DNA of 64,000 nt from Tillandsia leiboldiana (GCA_029204045.2 CM055062.1:9419705-9483704); one strand, 5' to 3'; positions 10,396-24,067 are shown, counted from the stretch's first letter. Numbers and translations: made by a program. Notes: generated from the letters alone by a model not told the origin.

Positions 10396-10551
10396 AGTGT
10401 CGTGTGGGCACTGGTTTCAAAACCCTGTGGATTTATGGATTGCGAAATGGATTTCAAAACTTGGGTGTCGTGTGGGCACTGTTTTCAAAACCTTGTGGAT
10501 TTATGCTGACTTCGAAACTCGTTTTCAAAACGTAAGTGCCGGGTAGGCGCT
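10396..10551 (+). other. Three GTGTG-type hairpins near LTR A 3' end
   Basis: AGTGTC-GTGTG-GGCACT (10396-10412), GGTGTC-GTGTG-GGCACT (10464-10480) and AGTGCC-GGGTA-GGCGCT (10535-10551), each followed by a TTTCAAAA and TGTGGATTTATG-like spacer. Stem positions change in a paired way between copies. Confidence 0.75.
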
Positions 10552-10783
10552 CTTTTAAAACTGTGGATTTATCCTTTCCAAATTGATCGGCCATGCGCTT
10601 TAACAAATTAGAATGCTGGTTGTATGTTAATAATTGTTGTGATTGAATGGTGGTGTATGTTTGGAATATGTACTGAACGCTACGCCGTGCATATACATGG
10701 GAGGCTCTGTCCGTTTACAGAGAGATCCTGTATGTGTGGCGGGTCTGGGCATGCGCCGGGGAAGAAGGGTTTTCTTTGCTATC

Positions 10784-10814
<31 letters not shown>

Positions 10815-10885
10815 TTTACGTCAAACGTACGACTTTTGGAAACCGTTTCCGCTAAAACAAACCCCCGGGGCGTGACAGATTAACA

Positions 10886-10896
10886 TGGTATCAGAG
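10886..10896 (+). promoter_or_regulatory. Primer-binding site, element A first block
   Basis: TGGTATCAGAG, complementary to initiator tRNA-Met, 8 bases after the 5' LTR. Confidence 0.9.
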
Positions 10897-11094
10897 AATT
10901 CATTCAATCACAACAGTTAGTGCCGACATCCGTGGGAATACCTCACTTATCTACAAATGAATGGAATGGGTAGGGCATAGGACTGTAGAACGTGAGTGAT
11001 CGGGGGGGGGGGGGAGATTGGAGTCTTCTCTCGAGCTAAGTGGTTCGTTGTTGTAGGTAAGGTCTGATGTTGACCCTCGTTGTGTGTGACAGAC

Positions 11095-14000
11095 ATGGCC
11101 CGTACTAGATCATCGGCCGGGGACGCAGAGGCAGACGCGACGACGTCGACGGCCGCGGAGAACCAGCTCCTGCGGCAGCAATTGCGGGAGATGGCGGGGA
11201 ATCTGGCAAACCTCACTGAGCACGTGCGTCAGTTGACGCAACAGCAGCAGGCCGCGACGGTGACGGTCGCCCCGGTTCCTCCACAGGGGCCGACAACACC
11301 GGCCGCGGCACCACCGACAGTGCCACCGCCGGCGGCGGCTACGGGACCGGCGCCTGGGACAACCAGCAGGGTTACTCTGGAGGAGACTGTAGTCACACCT
11401 ACCCCTACCGTGGCTGCCGCCGCCGCGAGGGAGGGGACGGTTGTGATGACCGAGCGGGATCGGGTGCGGGCCAACCTGAAGGACTTCAAGAAATACGACC
11501 CACCCACGTTCGAAGGGGACACGACTGATCCTTGGGTCGTCGAGAAATGGGGGGGGTCGATGGAGAAACTTTTTGAAGACTTACTCATGGAGGATGACGA
11601 GCGGGTTCCCCTAGCAGTCACTGCTTGAGAGGGGAACGCCCGCTTGTGGTGGAAGACGGTACGCCCCGATCCTGCTAAGGGTACCGCACTTCCGTCCAAG
11701 CAGGAGCTGTTCGGGTCCTTCTTCACCAGGAGCTGTTCGGGTCCTTCTTCACCAGCTTTCAAACAGGAGCTGTTCGGGGCCTTCTTCACCAGCAGTGTCA
11801 AGAAAAAGTTGGAGGATGACCTGAACCACATCCAGCAGGGGAACCGGACGGTCATGGAGTATCAGCGGGAGTTCGTCCGGCTAGCAAACTGCGTCCCGTT
11901 CGTCATAAGGGGACGAGGCTCACAAGGCGCAACTCTTTGTGGATGGCTTGCGGCAGCAATATCTTCGAGGTGGTTGCAAGCAGCCGAACTGCACACCTTC
12001 CAGAAAGTGGTCGATAGAGCCACTACGGTGGAGCGGGGTTTTGCGGTCACCCGCGCCAGAAGGGAGAACATCGACGCGGCTGGAGGACCGGGAAGCGGCA
12101 ACAGGCAGAACTCGGGGGGAGGCTCTTGGAGTGGGGGGCGGGGCCCCCAAACTGGTGGAGACCACAGGCGGGGGCCCGGAGCGCGCCAGCAGGAGGGCCG
12201 AGGCCGGGAATAGGCCTTGTGTCATATGTGGGGGAGTGCACATTCCGGGAGAGTGCCCCCAAAGAGGCGACCACTGCTTCAGGTGCGGCAAACTGGGGGC
12301 ACTTCCGCCGCAACTGCCCCTTAGGCGGGGGATTCTGCGTCCTCTGCAGCTTCTACGCCCACGCCACAAGCTCTCAGGGCGGGGGGAAAGCTCTTTATGG
12401 CGTCGACGTCTAGACCCCCTGCACCACGGCGCGAGGAGGACAGGCAGCCACAATCAGGCGGGAGAGTTTTCTCAATGACCCGCCAAGATACAGATCCGCC
12501 GGAGGACGCACTTGCAGGTATTACTTCCGTTTCAATTCCCGTGCTAGAACTCTTTTCGATACCGGAGAAACACACTCGTTCATTTCTCGTGATTTCGTAT
12601 TTATGCATGATCTCGAGGAGGCACCCCTCCAAACTTTCTTGACGGTTCAAACGGCGGGTAGGGACGTTGGAGGCGGTCAGCTTTGTGGCCGCCTGCCCGA
12701 TTATGCTAGGGCGGCTGGCATTGCCCTGGGGATTTGGTGGTAATTCCCCTGAGGGAGTACGACGTGGTATTTGGGCATGACTGGCTCACGAGGTACCAGG
12801 CACTCATTGATTGCGACAAGCGACAGCTGCGACTACAGGAACCGGGCTTACCCCGAGCATGTGTACTCATGGCAAGAGCATCTCCTTCCCGGCGATTATT
12901 TCAGCGGCGCGGGCCAGAAGACTGGTGAGGGAGGGTGCGTGGCCTATTAGCATCGGTGGATTTGGCTACCCGACCCCCGACGACACTTACAGAGTGTCCC
13001 AGTGGTGAGGGACTTCCCCGACGTTTTTCCACGGAACTGCCTGGGATGCCCCCAGAACGGGAGGTGGTTTTCCCTATCGAGCTACTACCGGGCACGCGCC
13101 TATTACGAAGGGTACCTTACGAATAGGCCTTCGCAGAGCTGAAGGAGCTTAAGGCACAACTCGAGGACCTTTGGACAAAGGTTCATCAGACCGAGTGTGT
13201 CGCCCTGGGGCGCACACGGTACTTTTTGTGCGGAAGAAAGACGGAAGCCTGCGCCTCTGCATTGACTACAGGGGAATAAACAAAGTTACAGTGAAGAATA
13301 AGTACCCCTGCCCAGAATAGATGATCTCTTCCGACCAGCTGAGGGGGGCCGACGGTCTTCTCCAAAATCGATCTGCAATCGGGCTAACCACCAACTCCGG
13401 TGTCGGATGAGGACATCCCGAAGACTGCTTTCCCGGACCCGGTATGGGCCACTACGAGTTCACGGTTTATGCCTTTCGGACTCACAAACGCCCCCGCAGT
13501 CTTCATGGACATGATGAACCGGATCTTCAGACCCTTTCCTGGATCGGTTCGTGGTGGTATTCATCGACAACATTTTGATTTATTCCACTACCGACGAGGA
13601 GCACGAGGACCATTTGCGAACGATCCTCCAAACTCTCCAGAGAGCAGGAGCTGTTCGCTAAACTCAAGAAGTGTGAGTTCTGGCCTGCGCGAAGGTCGGT
13701 TTCCTAGGACATGTGATCTCGGCACAGGGAATCGCCGTGGATCCCAAGAAGGTGGAATCAGTGGTCGACTGGCAGCCGCCGCCGACGGTGACAGAGGTCC
13801 GCAGTTTCCTAGGATTGGCAGGATATTACAGGCGTTTCGTAGAGGGTTTCGCAGAAGATTGCTACCCCTTTAAATCGGTTAACCAGAAAAGGGGAGAAGT
13901 TCATATGGACGGCCAAATGCCAGGAGAGTTTTGAGGAACTCAAGAGGAGGTTAACCAGGGCACCAATACTTGTGCTGCCGACACCCGGAGAGGATTATGA

Positions 14001-15944
14001 AGTGTACTGCGACGCATCGAGGATCGGTCTGGGTGGTGTTCTGATGCAACAGGGGAAAGTGATTGCCTACGCGTCCAGGCAACTGAAGGATTACGAAAAG
14101 AACTACCCGATACACGACTTAGAACTGGCCGCAGTATCTCGTTTTAAAACTGGTGGAGGCACTATCTCTTTGGGAGTCCACTGTAACGGTCTTCTTCTCG
14201 GATCAATCAAAGTCTTAAGTACATCTTACCCAAAAAGAATTAAACTTGCGGCAGAGACGATGGCTAGAGTTGTTGAAAGATTACGACTTGACGATTCATA
14301 CCATCCCGGGAAGGCAAACATGTGGCAGACGCCTTGAGCAGGAAAGGGCATCAGGAAGGGGCGTCTGGGAGCGCGATAACGGGCAGAACCACTTGATCGC
14401 GGAGTTCGCACGAAAGCAGTTGGAGGTGGTGCCAGCAGGCACGGTTATGCGACTTCTAACCTTGGTGGTCAAGCCGACGTTACTTGAGAAGATCCAGGAG
14501 GGACAGCAGACCGACCCACACTTACAGCGCATACGAGACAAGATTCCCCTGGACCAAGAGAGCGATTTTGCGGTGGAAACGACGGCACCCTACGGTTCCG
14601 CGGACGAATCTGCGTGCCGGATTCGTCGGAGTTGAAGGAGGAAATCTTGACAGAGGCACACCGGGCCCCTTATGCGGCAATCCAGGGGGCACGAAGATGT
14701 ACAAGGACCTCAAACAGATCTACTGGTGGCCCAAAATGAAGGGGGACGTCACCCGACACGTAGCTCACTGCCTAGTGTGCCAACAGATAAAGGCCGAGCA
14801 TCAGCGGCCAGCAGGGAAGCTACAGCCGCTACCTGTGCCGGAGTGGAAGTGGGATCAGATCACCATGGACTTTGTCACGGGTTTTCCGCGCTCTCAGCAG
14901 GGTCACGACGCGATTTGGGTCGTAGTCGACCGGTTAACCAAGTCAGCACACTTTCTGCCAATTCATACGACCTGGACCCGAGAACGGTTAGCTCAAGCTT
15001 ATATTAGCGAGATCGTGAGACTACATGGAGTGCCGGCATCGATCACCTCGGACAGAGACACGCGCTTTGTCTCGAAGTTTTGGCAGAGCCTTCAGCGGGC
15101 CATGGGGACCAAACTACAGTTCAGCACAGCCTTCCACCCTCAGACGGACGGACAGTCGGAGAGCGTGTGATACAAACCCTCGAAGACCTGCTTCGCGCCT
15201 GTGTACTAGATTGGGGGGATCGGTTGGTCACGCTACCTACCTCTCGTGGAATTCGCCTACAACAAACAGCTACCAGGCCAGCATCCAGATGGCGCCCTAC
15301 GAAGCCTTATATGGAAGGCGCTGCCGATCCCCGATTGTTGGGACGATTTGGGAGAACGGAAATTCTTGGGACCCGATTTAGTGGAGGAAACGGAAGAGAA
15401 GGTACGCCTTATCAGACAGCGCCTGCTGACCGCCCAGAGTCGCCAGAAGAGCTACGCGGACCAAAGGCGCCGCGACTTGGAATTCCAAGTGGGAGAGCAT
15501 GTTTTCTTGCGGGTCTCGCCGTCCAGAGGAGTCAAGCGTTTCGGGCTGAGGGCAAGCTGAGCCCACTGTTTGTGGGGCCATTCGAGATTTTGGAGCGAAT
15601 TGGCCCGGTGGCTTACCGCCTTGCCCTACCACCAAACCTCGACCGAGTCCACGACGTCTTCCACGTCTCGATGCTCCGGAAGTACCTCTCCGACCCCTCA
15701 CACATCCTGGACGCTTCTACACTCGAACTTAAGGAGGACCTAAACTTCGAAGAAACCCCTGTGAGGATCCTGGCAAGGGAGACCAAATCACTGCGAAACC
15801 GAGCTATCCCTACGTGAAGGTACTATGGAGCAACCATGAGGAGCGAGAAGCAACATGGGAGCGGAGTCTAAGATGAGGGAGCGCTACCCCGACCTCTTCA
15901 CCCCCCACCGGGTTTGAGTTTCGAGGACGAAACTCGTTTTTTAG
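11095..15944 (+). pseudogene. gag-pol polyprotein of element A, frameshifted copy
   Basis: ATG at 11095 opens a Gag frame that reads to about 11628, where a single-base change in the CAGTCCACTGC context introduces a stop. After this, capsid, zinc knuckle, protease, RT, RNase H, integrase and chromodomain pieces appear in alternating frames (for example RNase H near 13972, integrase near 14700-15170, chromodomain near 15780-15920). Most breaks are single-base gains or losses at short homopolymers relative to the copy at 24068-28899, which points to base-calling errors near a contig end. A few true substitutions also separate the copies (for example YCDAS here against YYDAS there). The catalytic RT block reads FIDN in both. 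Confidence 0.85.
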
Positions 15945-15954
15945 AGGTGAGTGG

Positions 15955-18209
15955 TGTAATAACCGCGGGTTTATTTCTCTTTTTGGTCTTACCTTTGTTT
16001 TTTCTTGAACCGCTTTTCGGCTAAGGGGCTGGGGTGCGATTATTGTTTCGTTGTTTCTAGGCAGGCCGTCGGGGTCGCGGGTATTTTGGAGATAAAGCCC
16101 GCGAAACGGAGACCGGCGGCGCGACCGGATCTGATTTCCGACCCCGGAATCTCCCGGAATAAATTTCTGAAGTTGTAGCAGTTCGAGCGTTCAGCACGCC
16201 TTATTAGAGGTAAACCAGACCCGGGTTTAATTTAATTTAGTATTTTTATTTTATTGCGACTTTGGGTTTAGACCCAATTGTGCCAAAACGACTAATTAAG
16301 TAGGCTCGGGGAATTAGATTTGGGAACCCTTCTTTCCCTCTTACCCTTGGCGTGCGTTACCCCGAGCGTGATCAAGAACGCTTTCCCCAAACCTTCCCTT
16401 TGATCGGCGTGGAGCACCGCGACGAAGCGATCGAGAGGAGGAAGAAACACCGCACGCTTTCTACCGGAACCGGGCACGCAAAAGAAGGACGATCCTCCCC
16501 TCCCAACCATCGTCGTCGAAACCGAGGTGAGACGGAGGTTTTCGTTATGTTGTTTTTTTTGGGTTCTTGATCGTTCCAATCGGCAAGGGGAGACGGGGGG
16601 GGGCACAGGCGACGGATTCTCCGGAATCCGCCGCATGTGCGAAAGACCCCCCCCCCACCCCCCCCCCCAACCGGCGTTCCCGTGTGACCCCGCACGGGGC
16701 CGGGCTCGCGCCCAGCCCGCGTGCGGGGGTGACCCGCACGGTGCGGGGGTGACCCGCAGGGGGCCGGGCTCGCGCCCAGCCCCGCGTGCGGGGTGACCCG
16801 CACGGTGCGGGGGTGACCCGCACGGGGCGGGCTCGCGCCAGCCCGCGTGCGGGGGGTGACCCGCACGTGCGGGGTGACCCGCACGGTGCGGGGGTGGTGA
16901 CCCGCACGGGGCCGGGCGCGCGCCAGCCCCGCGTGCGGGGGTGACCCGCACGGGGCTGGGCACGCGCACGGCCCCGTGTGCGGGCGGGGAGCCGCGAACC
17001 GGGACAGGCGGATTGTCGTGTTTTTTTTTATCCGAGTCTGAGCGCTGACTTTCCCTCGCGGCAGGTGGGTGTGAGAGTCCCGAGCGGGCGTACCAGGACG
17101 CGAGGGAGCCGAAAGATTGATTTCTACTAGCGACAGGGGGTTGAGTGTGGTATTTAGCATCGATCTCCGACGACCGTTTACTTTAAATATTACATATATC
17201 GTTCCACTTTAAATGCTACCTATTATCGTTACTTTAGATGCTACATGTTATCGCTGCACTCTAGTAGTTATGTGTTCATCATACCCTGACGTTACGTTTT
17301 ACTGTTTACCTTCGATTATACTGTTAGTAGAGTACCTTGATTACACATGTTACTATCTTACTCTTGTTGCATGCATTGGGTTACTGTGCTCGAGGCTGCA
17401 ACCGCGCACCCGCGGTTTGGCCACCGCAAAGGGTGCGCTTTTCCGGAGGAAACGCGGTCTATGACCGTGTATACCCACGAGGTGACGTAGTGGGCCCTTA
17501 TTAGTTGTGGGTTTGAGGGCGAGGTGTCGACGGTGCGACCGTCGGTTTAGTTGTCCCGGGTGGTCGGGTTTCTGCAGGTACGGTATGGGCGCGGTTTAGT
17601 TGTCCGACGTGGCCGGGTATTACAGGATACAGGTGTACAGGTTGCCTTTCCTCCTTGAGAGGGTGGTTGCTCCGGTTGTCTTCACGGTTTGTTTTATAGT
17701 ATTATTCTCTGCTCTACTATTTTTCGTCACTGATCCCACTTCGGGACAGGGTTCAGACGGGGGGGAGAGGTAGGCGGCGGTGAGGACGGGCAAGGAGCAT
17801 GTGGGTCGCTGGGGACCCTGGACTGTATTTCTTCTTTCATCCTTGATTTCATTTACATTGTAGTTCTGTGTAGGTTCTCGATAACCCTAGTCGGGTCGGC
17901 GTGGATGTCGGTATGGGTTATTGCATTGTTATCTCTATGCGTTACTCTTCCTTTTATTTCTGTGGCCATTTTGAAAAAGAAAAAGGCAAACAAAAGAAAG
18001 AAAGATTGCGAAAACCATGTTTTAAAAATCTAAGTGTCTTGTGGGCACTGGTTTCAAAACCCTGTGGATTTATGGATTGCGAAACTGGATTTCAAAATTG
18101 GGGGTCGTGTGGGCACGTTTTCATTAAACCTTGGGATTTATGCTGATTTCGAAACTCGTTTTCAAAACGTAAGGCCGGGTAGGCGCTCTTTAAAACTGAT
18201 GGATTTATC
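15955..18209 (+). repeat. 3' LTR of element A, first block, cut by gap
   Basis: Starts TGTAATAACCGCGGG and aligns with the 5' LTR up to the end of the hairpin region; the last ~300 bp are lost in the gap. Indels become dense after about 17000. Confidence 0.88.
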
Positions 18210-18309
18210 NNNNNNNNNNNNNNNNNNNNNNNNNNNNNNNNNNNNNNNNNNNNNNNNNNNNNNNNNNNNNNNNNNNNNNNNNNNNNNNNNNNNNNNNNNN
18301 NNNNNNNNN
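18210..18309. other. Assembly gap, exactly 100 N
   Basis: A round-number gap of unknown true size. Left flank is LTR A sequence; right flank is the minisatellite of LTR B, which also occurs about 13 kb to the left. Confidence 0.99.
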
Positions 18310-20059
18310 TTGCGGGCTGCCGCATGCGGGCGCCTCCGCATGCGGGCGCGCCGCTTGCGGCTGCCGCATTCGTGCGCCGCCGCTTGCGGCTGCCGCATGC
18401 GGCGCCTCCGCATGCGGGCGCCGCCGCGTGCGGGTCTGCCGCATGCGGGCGACGCCGCTTGCTGGCTGCCGCATGCGGCGCCTCCGCATGCGGGCGCCGC
18501 CGCTGCGGGCGCCATCCACATACGGGCGAGTCCGCTTGTGCGCCGCCGCATGCGGGCGCAGCCGCATGCGGACGCCGCACGCGGTTAGTAAAACCGACAC
18601 AGCCATTCGGGGCAGGCGCATACATGTGTGAATTGTACGCAAGGTGAGAAGGGGCGCCGGGCGCTCTAATCATTAGTCATGACAAAGCCTAAGTTGCTGA
18701 CTCCTATATGACAGATTCGTGTAGGTCCGGCGGACACCCGAGACGCGAGAAGAACCTTAAATCAGTCAGGAGCGCGACACCAAGTTTGGTGTTACGGTCG
18801 AGCTGGACAATATTATGTTGGTAATCGAAAGGGATTTTATTATTAATCGGTACTAACACTGAGGTTTCTATGATGTACACCTACACCTACCCGTGACATG
18901 GTTACTTGGTTACTTGGTACTTGGTTAATTGGTTACTTATGCTCGAGTGCGACACGCGCACCGGCGTTGGCCACCGCAAAGGGTTCTTTTCCGGAAAGGC
19001 GGTCTTTGACCCGTGTTAACCCCGAGGTGACGTAGTGGGGCCCCTGACCGCTGGGGTCTGAGGCAGCGAGGTGCGAGCAGTGGGACTGCCGGGATTGATC
19101 CCGATGTAGTCAGGTGTGGGACTGCCGGGATTGGATCCCGATGTAGTCAGTGTGGGACTGCCGGGATTGGATCCCGATGTAGTCAGGTGTGAGACCGCCG
19201 GGATTGGATCCCGACGCGGTCAGGTGTTACAAGTTGTTACCGGGGTTACAGGTGTTACAGGTGGTACAGGTGGTTGCGAGTTACCATTACGAGTAGAAGG
19301 TTTGTCCTCCGGCTAGCCTTACTTTGTGGTCTTGGTATTACTTTACTGCTTTAGTACTATTTTGATGATAGTGTCGCTGACTACCCACTCTGTGACAGGT
19401 ACCTCCAGGGGGTAGAGGTAGGCGACGGTGAGCCGAGTTGGTAGCAGTCGGTCTGAGGGAGCCCTAGTATGCTGTTTTATTTACCTTCTCTGCATTTCAT
19501 TCAGTATTGTAGGTTACTGTTGGTTTCGATACCCTTGTGGGGTCGTGTGGATGTTGAGTTCTTTCTTTCTACTTATGCACTACTATTTCCTTTTGTTCCC
19601 GTTTGGCCGCTTTCAAAGCAACATGACTAGAAAAGAAAAGAACTTCGAAAACTATCTTTTAAAAATCTGGGTCGTGTGGACCTGTTTTCCAACACCTGTG
19701 GATTTATGGCATCTTTTCAAACTGTCTTCAAAACCTTGGGTCGTGTGGACCTGCTTTCAAAACTGTGAGTTTATCCTTTCAACTTGATTGGCCACGGGTA
19801 TTGTTTAGTCTTCATGCACCGTACTACTTCGAACTGTTGTGACTAAATGGAAAATGATTGCTCATAATCGGCTATTGTAGCAGCCGCGACGCCGTGCATA
19901 TACAGAGGAGACTCTGCCCGATTTTCGAGTGAATCTGTATATGTGGCGGGTCTGGGCACGCGCCGGGAAGGAGGTTTCTAAACAAAAAAAAATTCGTACG
20001 CACTTTACGCGTACTTTGAAGTATCGTTTCCGCTAAAATAAAACCCCCGGGGCGTGACA
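18310..20059 (+). repeat. Second copy of solo LTR B, left part missing
   Basis: Matches about 5298-7066 including minisatellite, GGTTACTT repeat, 37-bp hairpin array and the ACCGC target duplication (20060-20064). The first few hundred bases after the gap carry many small indels. Confidence 0.88.
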
Positions 20060-20064
20060 ACCGC

Positions 20065-21276
20065 GCTCATTTCTTGGTGCCTCCACCCCTCCACTGCCCA
20101 AGTTAGCAGTTTGCTCACAGTGAGGGGTCCCCATCATCCCTAGTCGTGGGGTACACGGGTAATCTTACCATCTTTCCGAAAAATACACCCTGTGCGGTGG
20201 CCAAACCGCCGTGTGCGTGTAACAAATATGAGCATATAGTTTAGCATCGCGACTCAGCCGCCTCAGTTAGAATATAAACGGGATTCACATACAATGGGGT
20301 TAGACAATTTACCAAACATCTACTTTAATCTCACAATAACACGGAACGACTATACACCGAAAATACCGAAAATGTACCCACCTCGAAGCTAGTCGAACGA
20401 ACCACCTGGAACGTCCCGCGCCCCTCGAACGACACCTGGGCCTAAAAGAAAAGTCCCCAGAGAGTACAGATCAATAACCATCCAATTTCCTCGAAGAATA
20501 CGGTTTCAAACCGAAACCACCGATAAACCGACCATTTTGCCGATTCACGGATCTTCGTAAAGCGAGGGTCTGATCAATAAAAGTCAACGGATTCCAAACG
20601 AAAGGTTCAGAGATCATGTGACTGCTGTCCCAAACAGCCTACCATGCTACAATTAATTTAGACCCCCCGAACTTTGCCAAAATTGCATTTTATTCATATA
20701 AAACCTACTAATTAGTCACAACTTTTAAACCGGGAAAACTTTAAACCAAAATAAATTTACACGTAACTAGATTTTAACGTGCTGGACTCCGTGCTCACAG
20801 TCTAGGGCCAATGAGCCATGGAGTTACAATTTAGCCCATGTCCAATGCGTTCCTAGATTCATATTGCTTAACTATTTTCCTATCAAGTCATTCTCAATTT
20901 TTATGTGAGCATCATGCTCAGGATGTCCAAAAGTACAGAGGCTCACATTTGAGCCTCTGCCGGCCCACCAAACCAGGTGTATGAATAACATGATCAAGCC
21001 GGAGCTCGACTTCGAGCTTTAATTAAAATAACAGTTCTGGATAGCAACCGAGTTGTCACTAATTTCAGGACATCAAAAATGATCAAGGGCTCACCTAAGG
21101 CAGGTTGCAAACCCTTCGTTTGGCTGTTGGAGAAAAACCACTCGCCTTCGTCTTCTTGGAGCGCGGATTGGCCGGGTTCACCTCCCACTCGGTCATTCTT
21201 CAAACTAAGGTGAGCATCACCTTTCTAGGACTTCCAGGAGTGGAAGAAGCCTCTGCCCAAGAAGCTTGACAGCTCC
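20065..21276 (-). repeat. Second copy of element C LTR segment 2
   Basis: Near-identical to 7072-8294 apart from small indels; ends at the same GCTCC target site (21272-21276). No gene. Confidence 0.8.
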
Positions 21277-23850
21277 TGTAATAACCGCGGGTTTATTTCT
21301 CTTTTTGGTCTTACCTTTGTTTTTTTCTTGAACCGCTTTTCGGCTAAGGGGCTGGGGTGCGATTATTGTTTCGTTGTTTCTGGCAGGCCGTCGGGGTTGC
21401 GGATATTTTGGAGAATAAAGCCTGCGAAACGGAGACCGGCGACGCGACCGGATCTGATTTCCGACCCCGGAATCTCCCGGAATAAATTTCTGAAGTTTGT
21501 AGCAGTCCGAGCGTTCAGCACGCCTTATTAGAGTTAAACCAGACCCGGGTTTAATTTAATTTAGTTATTTTTATTTTATTGCGACTTTGGGTTTAGACCC
21601 AATTGTGCCAAAACGACTAATTAAGTAGGCTAGGGGAATTAGATTTGGGAACCCCTTTTCTTTCCCTCTTACCCTTGGCGTGCGTTACCCCGAGCGTGAT
21701 CAAGAACGCTTTCCCCAAACCTTCCCTTTGATCGGCGTGGAGCACCGCGCGACGAAGCGATCGAGAGGAGGGAAGAACACCGCACGCTTTCTACCGCCGG
21801 GCACGCAAGAACGGACGATCCCTCCCTCTCAACCATCGTCGTCGAAACCGAGTTGAGATGGAGGTTTTCAGTTATGGTTTTTTTTGGGTTCTTGATCGTT
21901 CCAATCGGCAAGGGGAGACGGGGGGGGGGGGGGGGGGGGGGGGGGGTGGGGGGGGATTCACACGACGGATCGCCGGAATCCGCCGCATGTGCGAAGACCC
22001 GCCCCCAACCGCGTTCCCGTGTGACCCGCACGGGGCCGGGCTCGCGCCCAGCCCCGCGTGCGGGGGTGACCCGCACGGTGCGGGGGTGACCCGCACGGGG
22101 CCGGGCTCGCGCCCAGCCGCCGCGTGCGGGGGTGACCCGCACGGTGCGGGGTGTACCCGCACGGGCCGGGCTCGCGCCCAGCCCCGGGCGTGCGGGGTGG
22201 CCCGCACTGCGGGGGTGGCCTGCACGGTGCGGGGGTGACCCGCACGGGGGCGAGGGGCGTGCGCGCCAGCCCCGCGTGCGGGGGTGACCCGCACGGGGCT
22301 GGGCACGCGCACGGCCCCGTGTGCGGGCGGGGAGCCGCGAACCGGGACAGGCGGATTGTCGTGTTTTTTTTTATCCGAGTCTGAGCACTGACTTTCCCTC
22401 GCGGCAGGTGGGTGTGCGAGTCCGAGCGGCGTACTGGGACGCGAGGGAGCCGAGCGTTGATTTCTACTAGCGACAGTGGGTTGTGTGGTATTTAGCATCG
22501 ATCTCCGACGACCGTTTACTTTAAATATTACATATTATCGTTCCACTTTAAATGCTACCTATTATCGTTACTTTAGATGCTACATGTTATCGCTGCACTC
22601 TAGTAGTTATGTGTTTCATACTCCTGACGTTACGTGTTACTGTTTTACCTTCGATTATACTTGTTAGTAGAGTACCTTGATTACACATGTTACTATCTTA
22701 CTCTTGTTCATGCATTGTGGTTACTGTGCTCGAGGCTGCACACGCGCACCCGCGGTTTGGCCACCGCGAAGGGTGCGCTTTTCCGGAAAAGCGGTCTATG
22801 ACCCGTGTATACCCACGAGGTGACGTAGTGGGGCCCCTTATTAGTTGTGGGGTTTGAGGCGCCGAGGTGCGAGCGGTGCGACCCGTCGGTTTAGTTGTCC
22901 GACGTGGTCGGGTTTCTGCAGGTACGGTATGGGCCGTCGGTTTAGTTTCCGACGTGGCCGGGTATTACAGGATACAGGTGTACAGGTTGCCTTTTCCTCC
23001 TTGAGAGGGTGGTTGCTCCGGTTGTCTTCACGGTTTGTTTTATTATATTCTCCTGCTCTACTATTTTTTCGTCACTGACTTCCCACTTCGTGACAGGGTT
23101 CAGACGGGGGGAGAGGTAGGCGGCGGTGAGGACGGGCAGGAGCAGCTGGGTCGCTGGGGACCCTGGACTGTATTTCTTCTTTCATCCTTGCATTTCATTT
23201 ACATTGTAGTTATGTGTGAGGTTCTCGATACCCTCGTGGGGTCGGCGTGGATGTCGGTATGGGTTGCATTTAGTTATCCCCTATGCGTTACTCTTCCTTT
23301 TATTTCTGTTGGCCATTTGAAAAAAAAAAGGAACAAAACTAAAGAAAAGATTGCGAAAACCGTTTTTAAAATCTAAGTGTCGTGTGGGCACTGGTTTCAA
23401 AACCCTGTGGATTTATGGATTGCGAAATGGATTTCAAAACTTGGGTGTCGTGTGGGCACTGTTTTCAAAACCTTGTGGATTTATGCTGATTCGAAACTCG
23501 TTTTCAAAACGTAAGTGCCGGGTAGGCGCTCTTTTAAAACTGTGGATTTATCCTTTCCAAATTGATCGGCCATGCGCTTTAATAAATTAGAATGCTGTTG
23601 TATGTTAATAATTGTTGTGATTGAATGGTTGTGTATGTTTGGAATATGTACTGAACGCTACGCCGTGCATATACATGGGAGGCTCTGTCCGTTTACAGAG
23701 AGATCCTGTATGTGTGGCGGGTCTGGGCATGCGCCGGGGAAGAAGGGTTTTCTTTGCTATCAAAAAAAAAAAAAAAAAAAAGAGAAAAATTTACGTCAAA
23801 CGTACGACTTTTGAAACCGTTTCCGCTAAAACAAACCCCCGGGCGTGACA
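21277..23850 (+). repeat. 5' LTR of element A (second block)
   Basis: TGTAATAACCGCGGG...CCCGGGCGTGACA with the same internal landmarks as LTR 8295-10877; small indels, as expected near the contig start. Confidence 0.9.
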
Positions 23851-23858
23851 GATTAACA

Positions 23859-23869
23859 TGGTATCAGAA
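23859..23869 (+). promoter_or_regulatory. Primer-binding site of element A
   Basis: TGGTATCAGAA follows GATTAACA after the LTR; the first block has TGGTATCAGAG, and two bases are missing here. Confidence 0.85.
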
Positions 23870-24067
23870 TTCATTCAATCACAACAGTTAGTGCCGACAT
23901 CCGTGGGAATACCTCACTTATCTACAAATGAATGAAATGGGTAGGGCATAGGACTGTAGAACGTGAGTGATCGGGGGGGGGGGGGGGAGATTGGAGTCTT
24001 CTCTCGAGCTAAGTGGTTCGTTGTTGTAGGTAAGGTCTGATGTTGACCCTCGTTGTGTGTGACAGAC

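Larger units (their letters stand above)
8295..10877 (+). repeat. 5' LTR of element A (first block)
   Basis: 2.58 kb, TGTAATAACCGCGGG...CCGGGGCGTGACA. Holds a 25-base G run (8947-8971), a 65-bp-period GC-rich minisatellite (about 9041-9345), a two-copy tandem hairpin region near 9902-9990 and three GTGTG-type hairpins (10396-10551). Confidence 0.9.
8295..18209 (+). mobile_element. Tekay/Del element A, first (error-rich, gap-truncated) copy
   Basis: Ty3/gypsy element with 5' LTR (8295-10877), tRNA-Met primer site, gag-pol region broken by many single-base indels, and a 3' LTR (15955-18209) cut by the N gap. It matches the complete copy at 21277-31486 almost base for base, including the same insertion site, so it is probably the same locus or its allele assembled twice. 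Confidence 0.85.
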
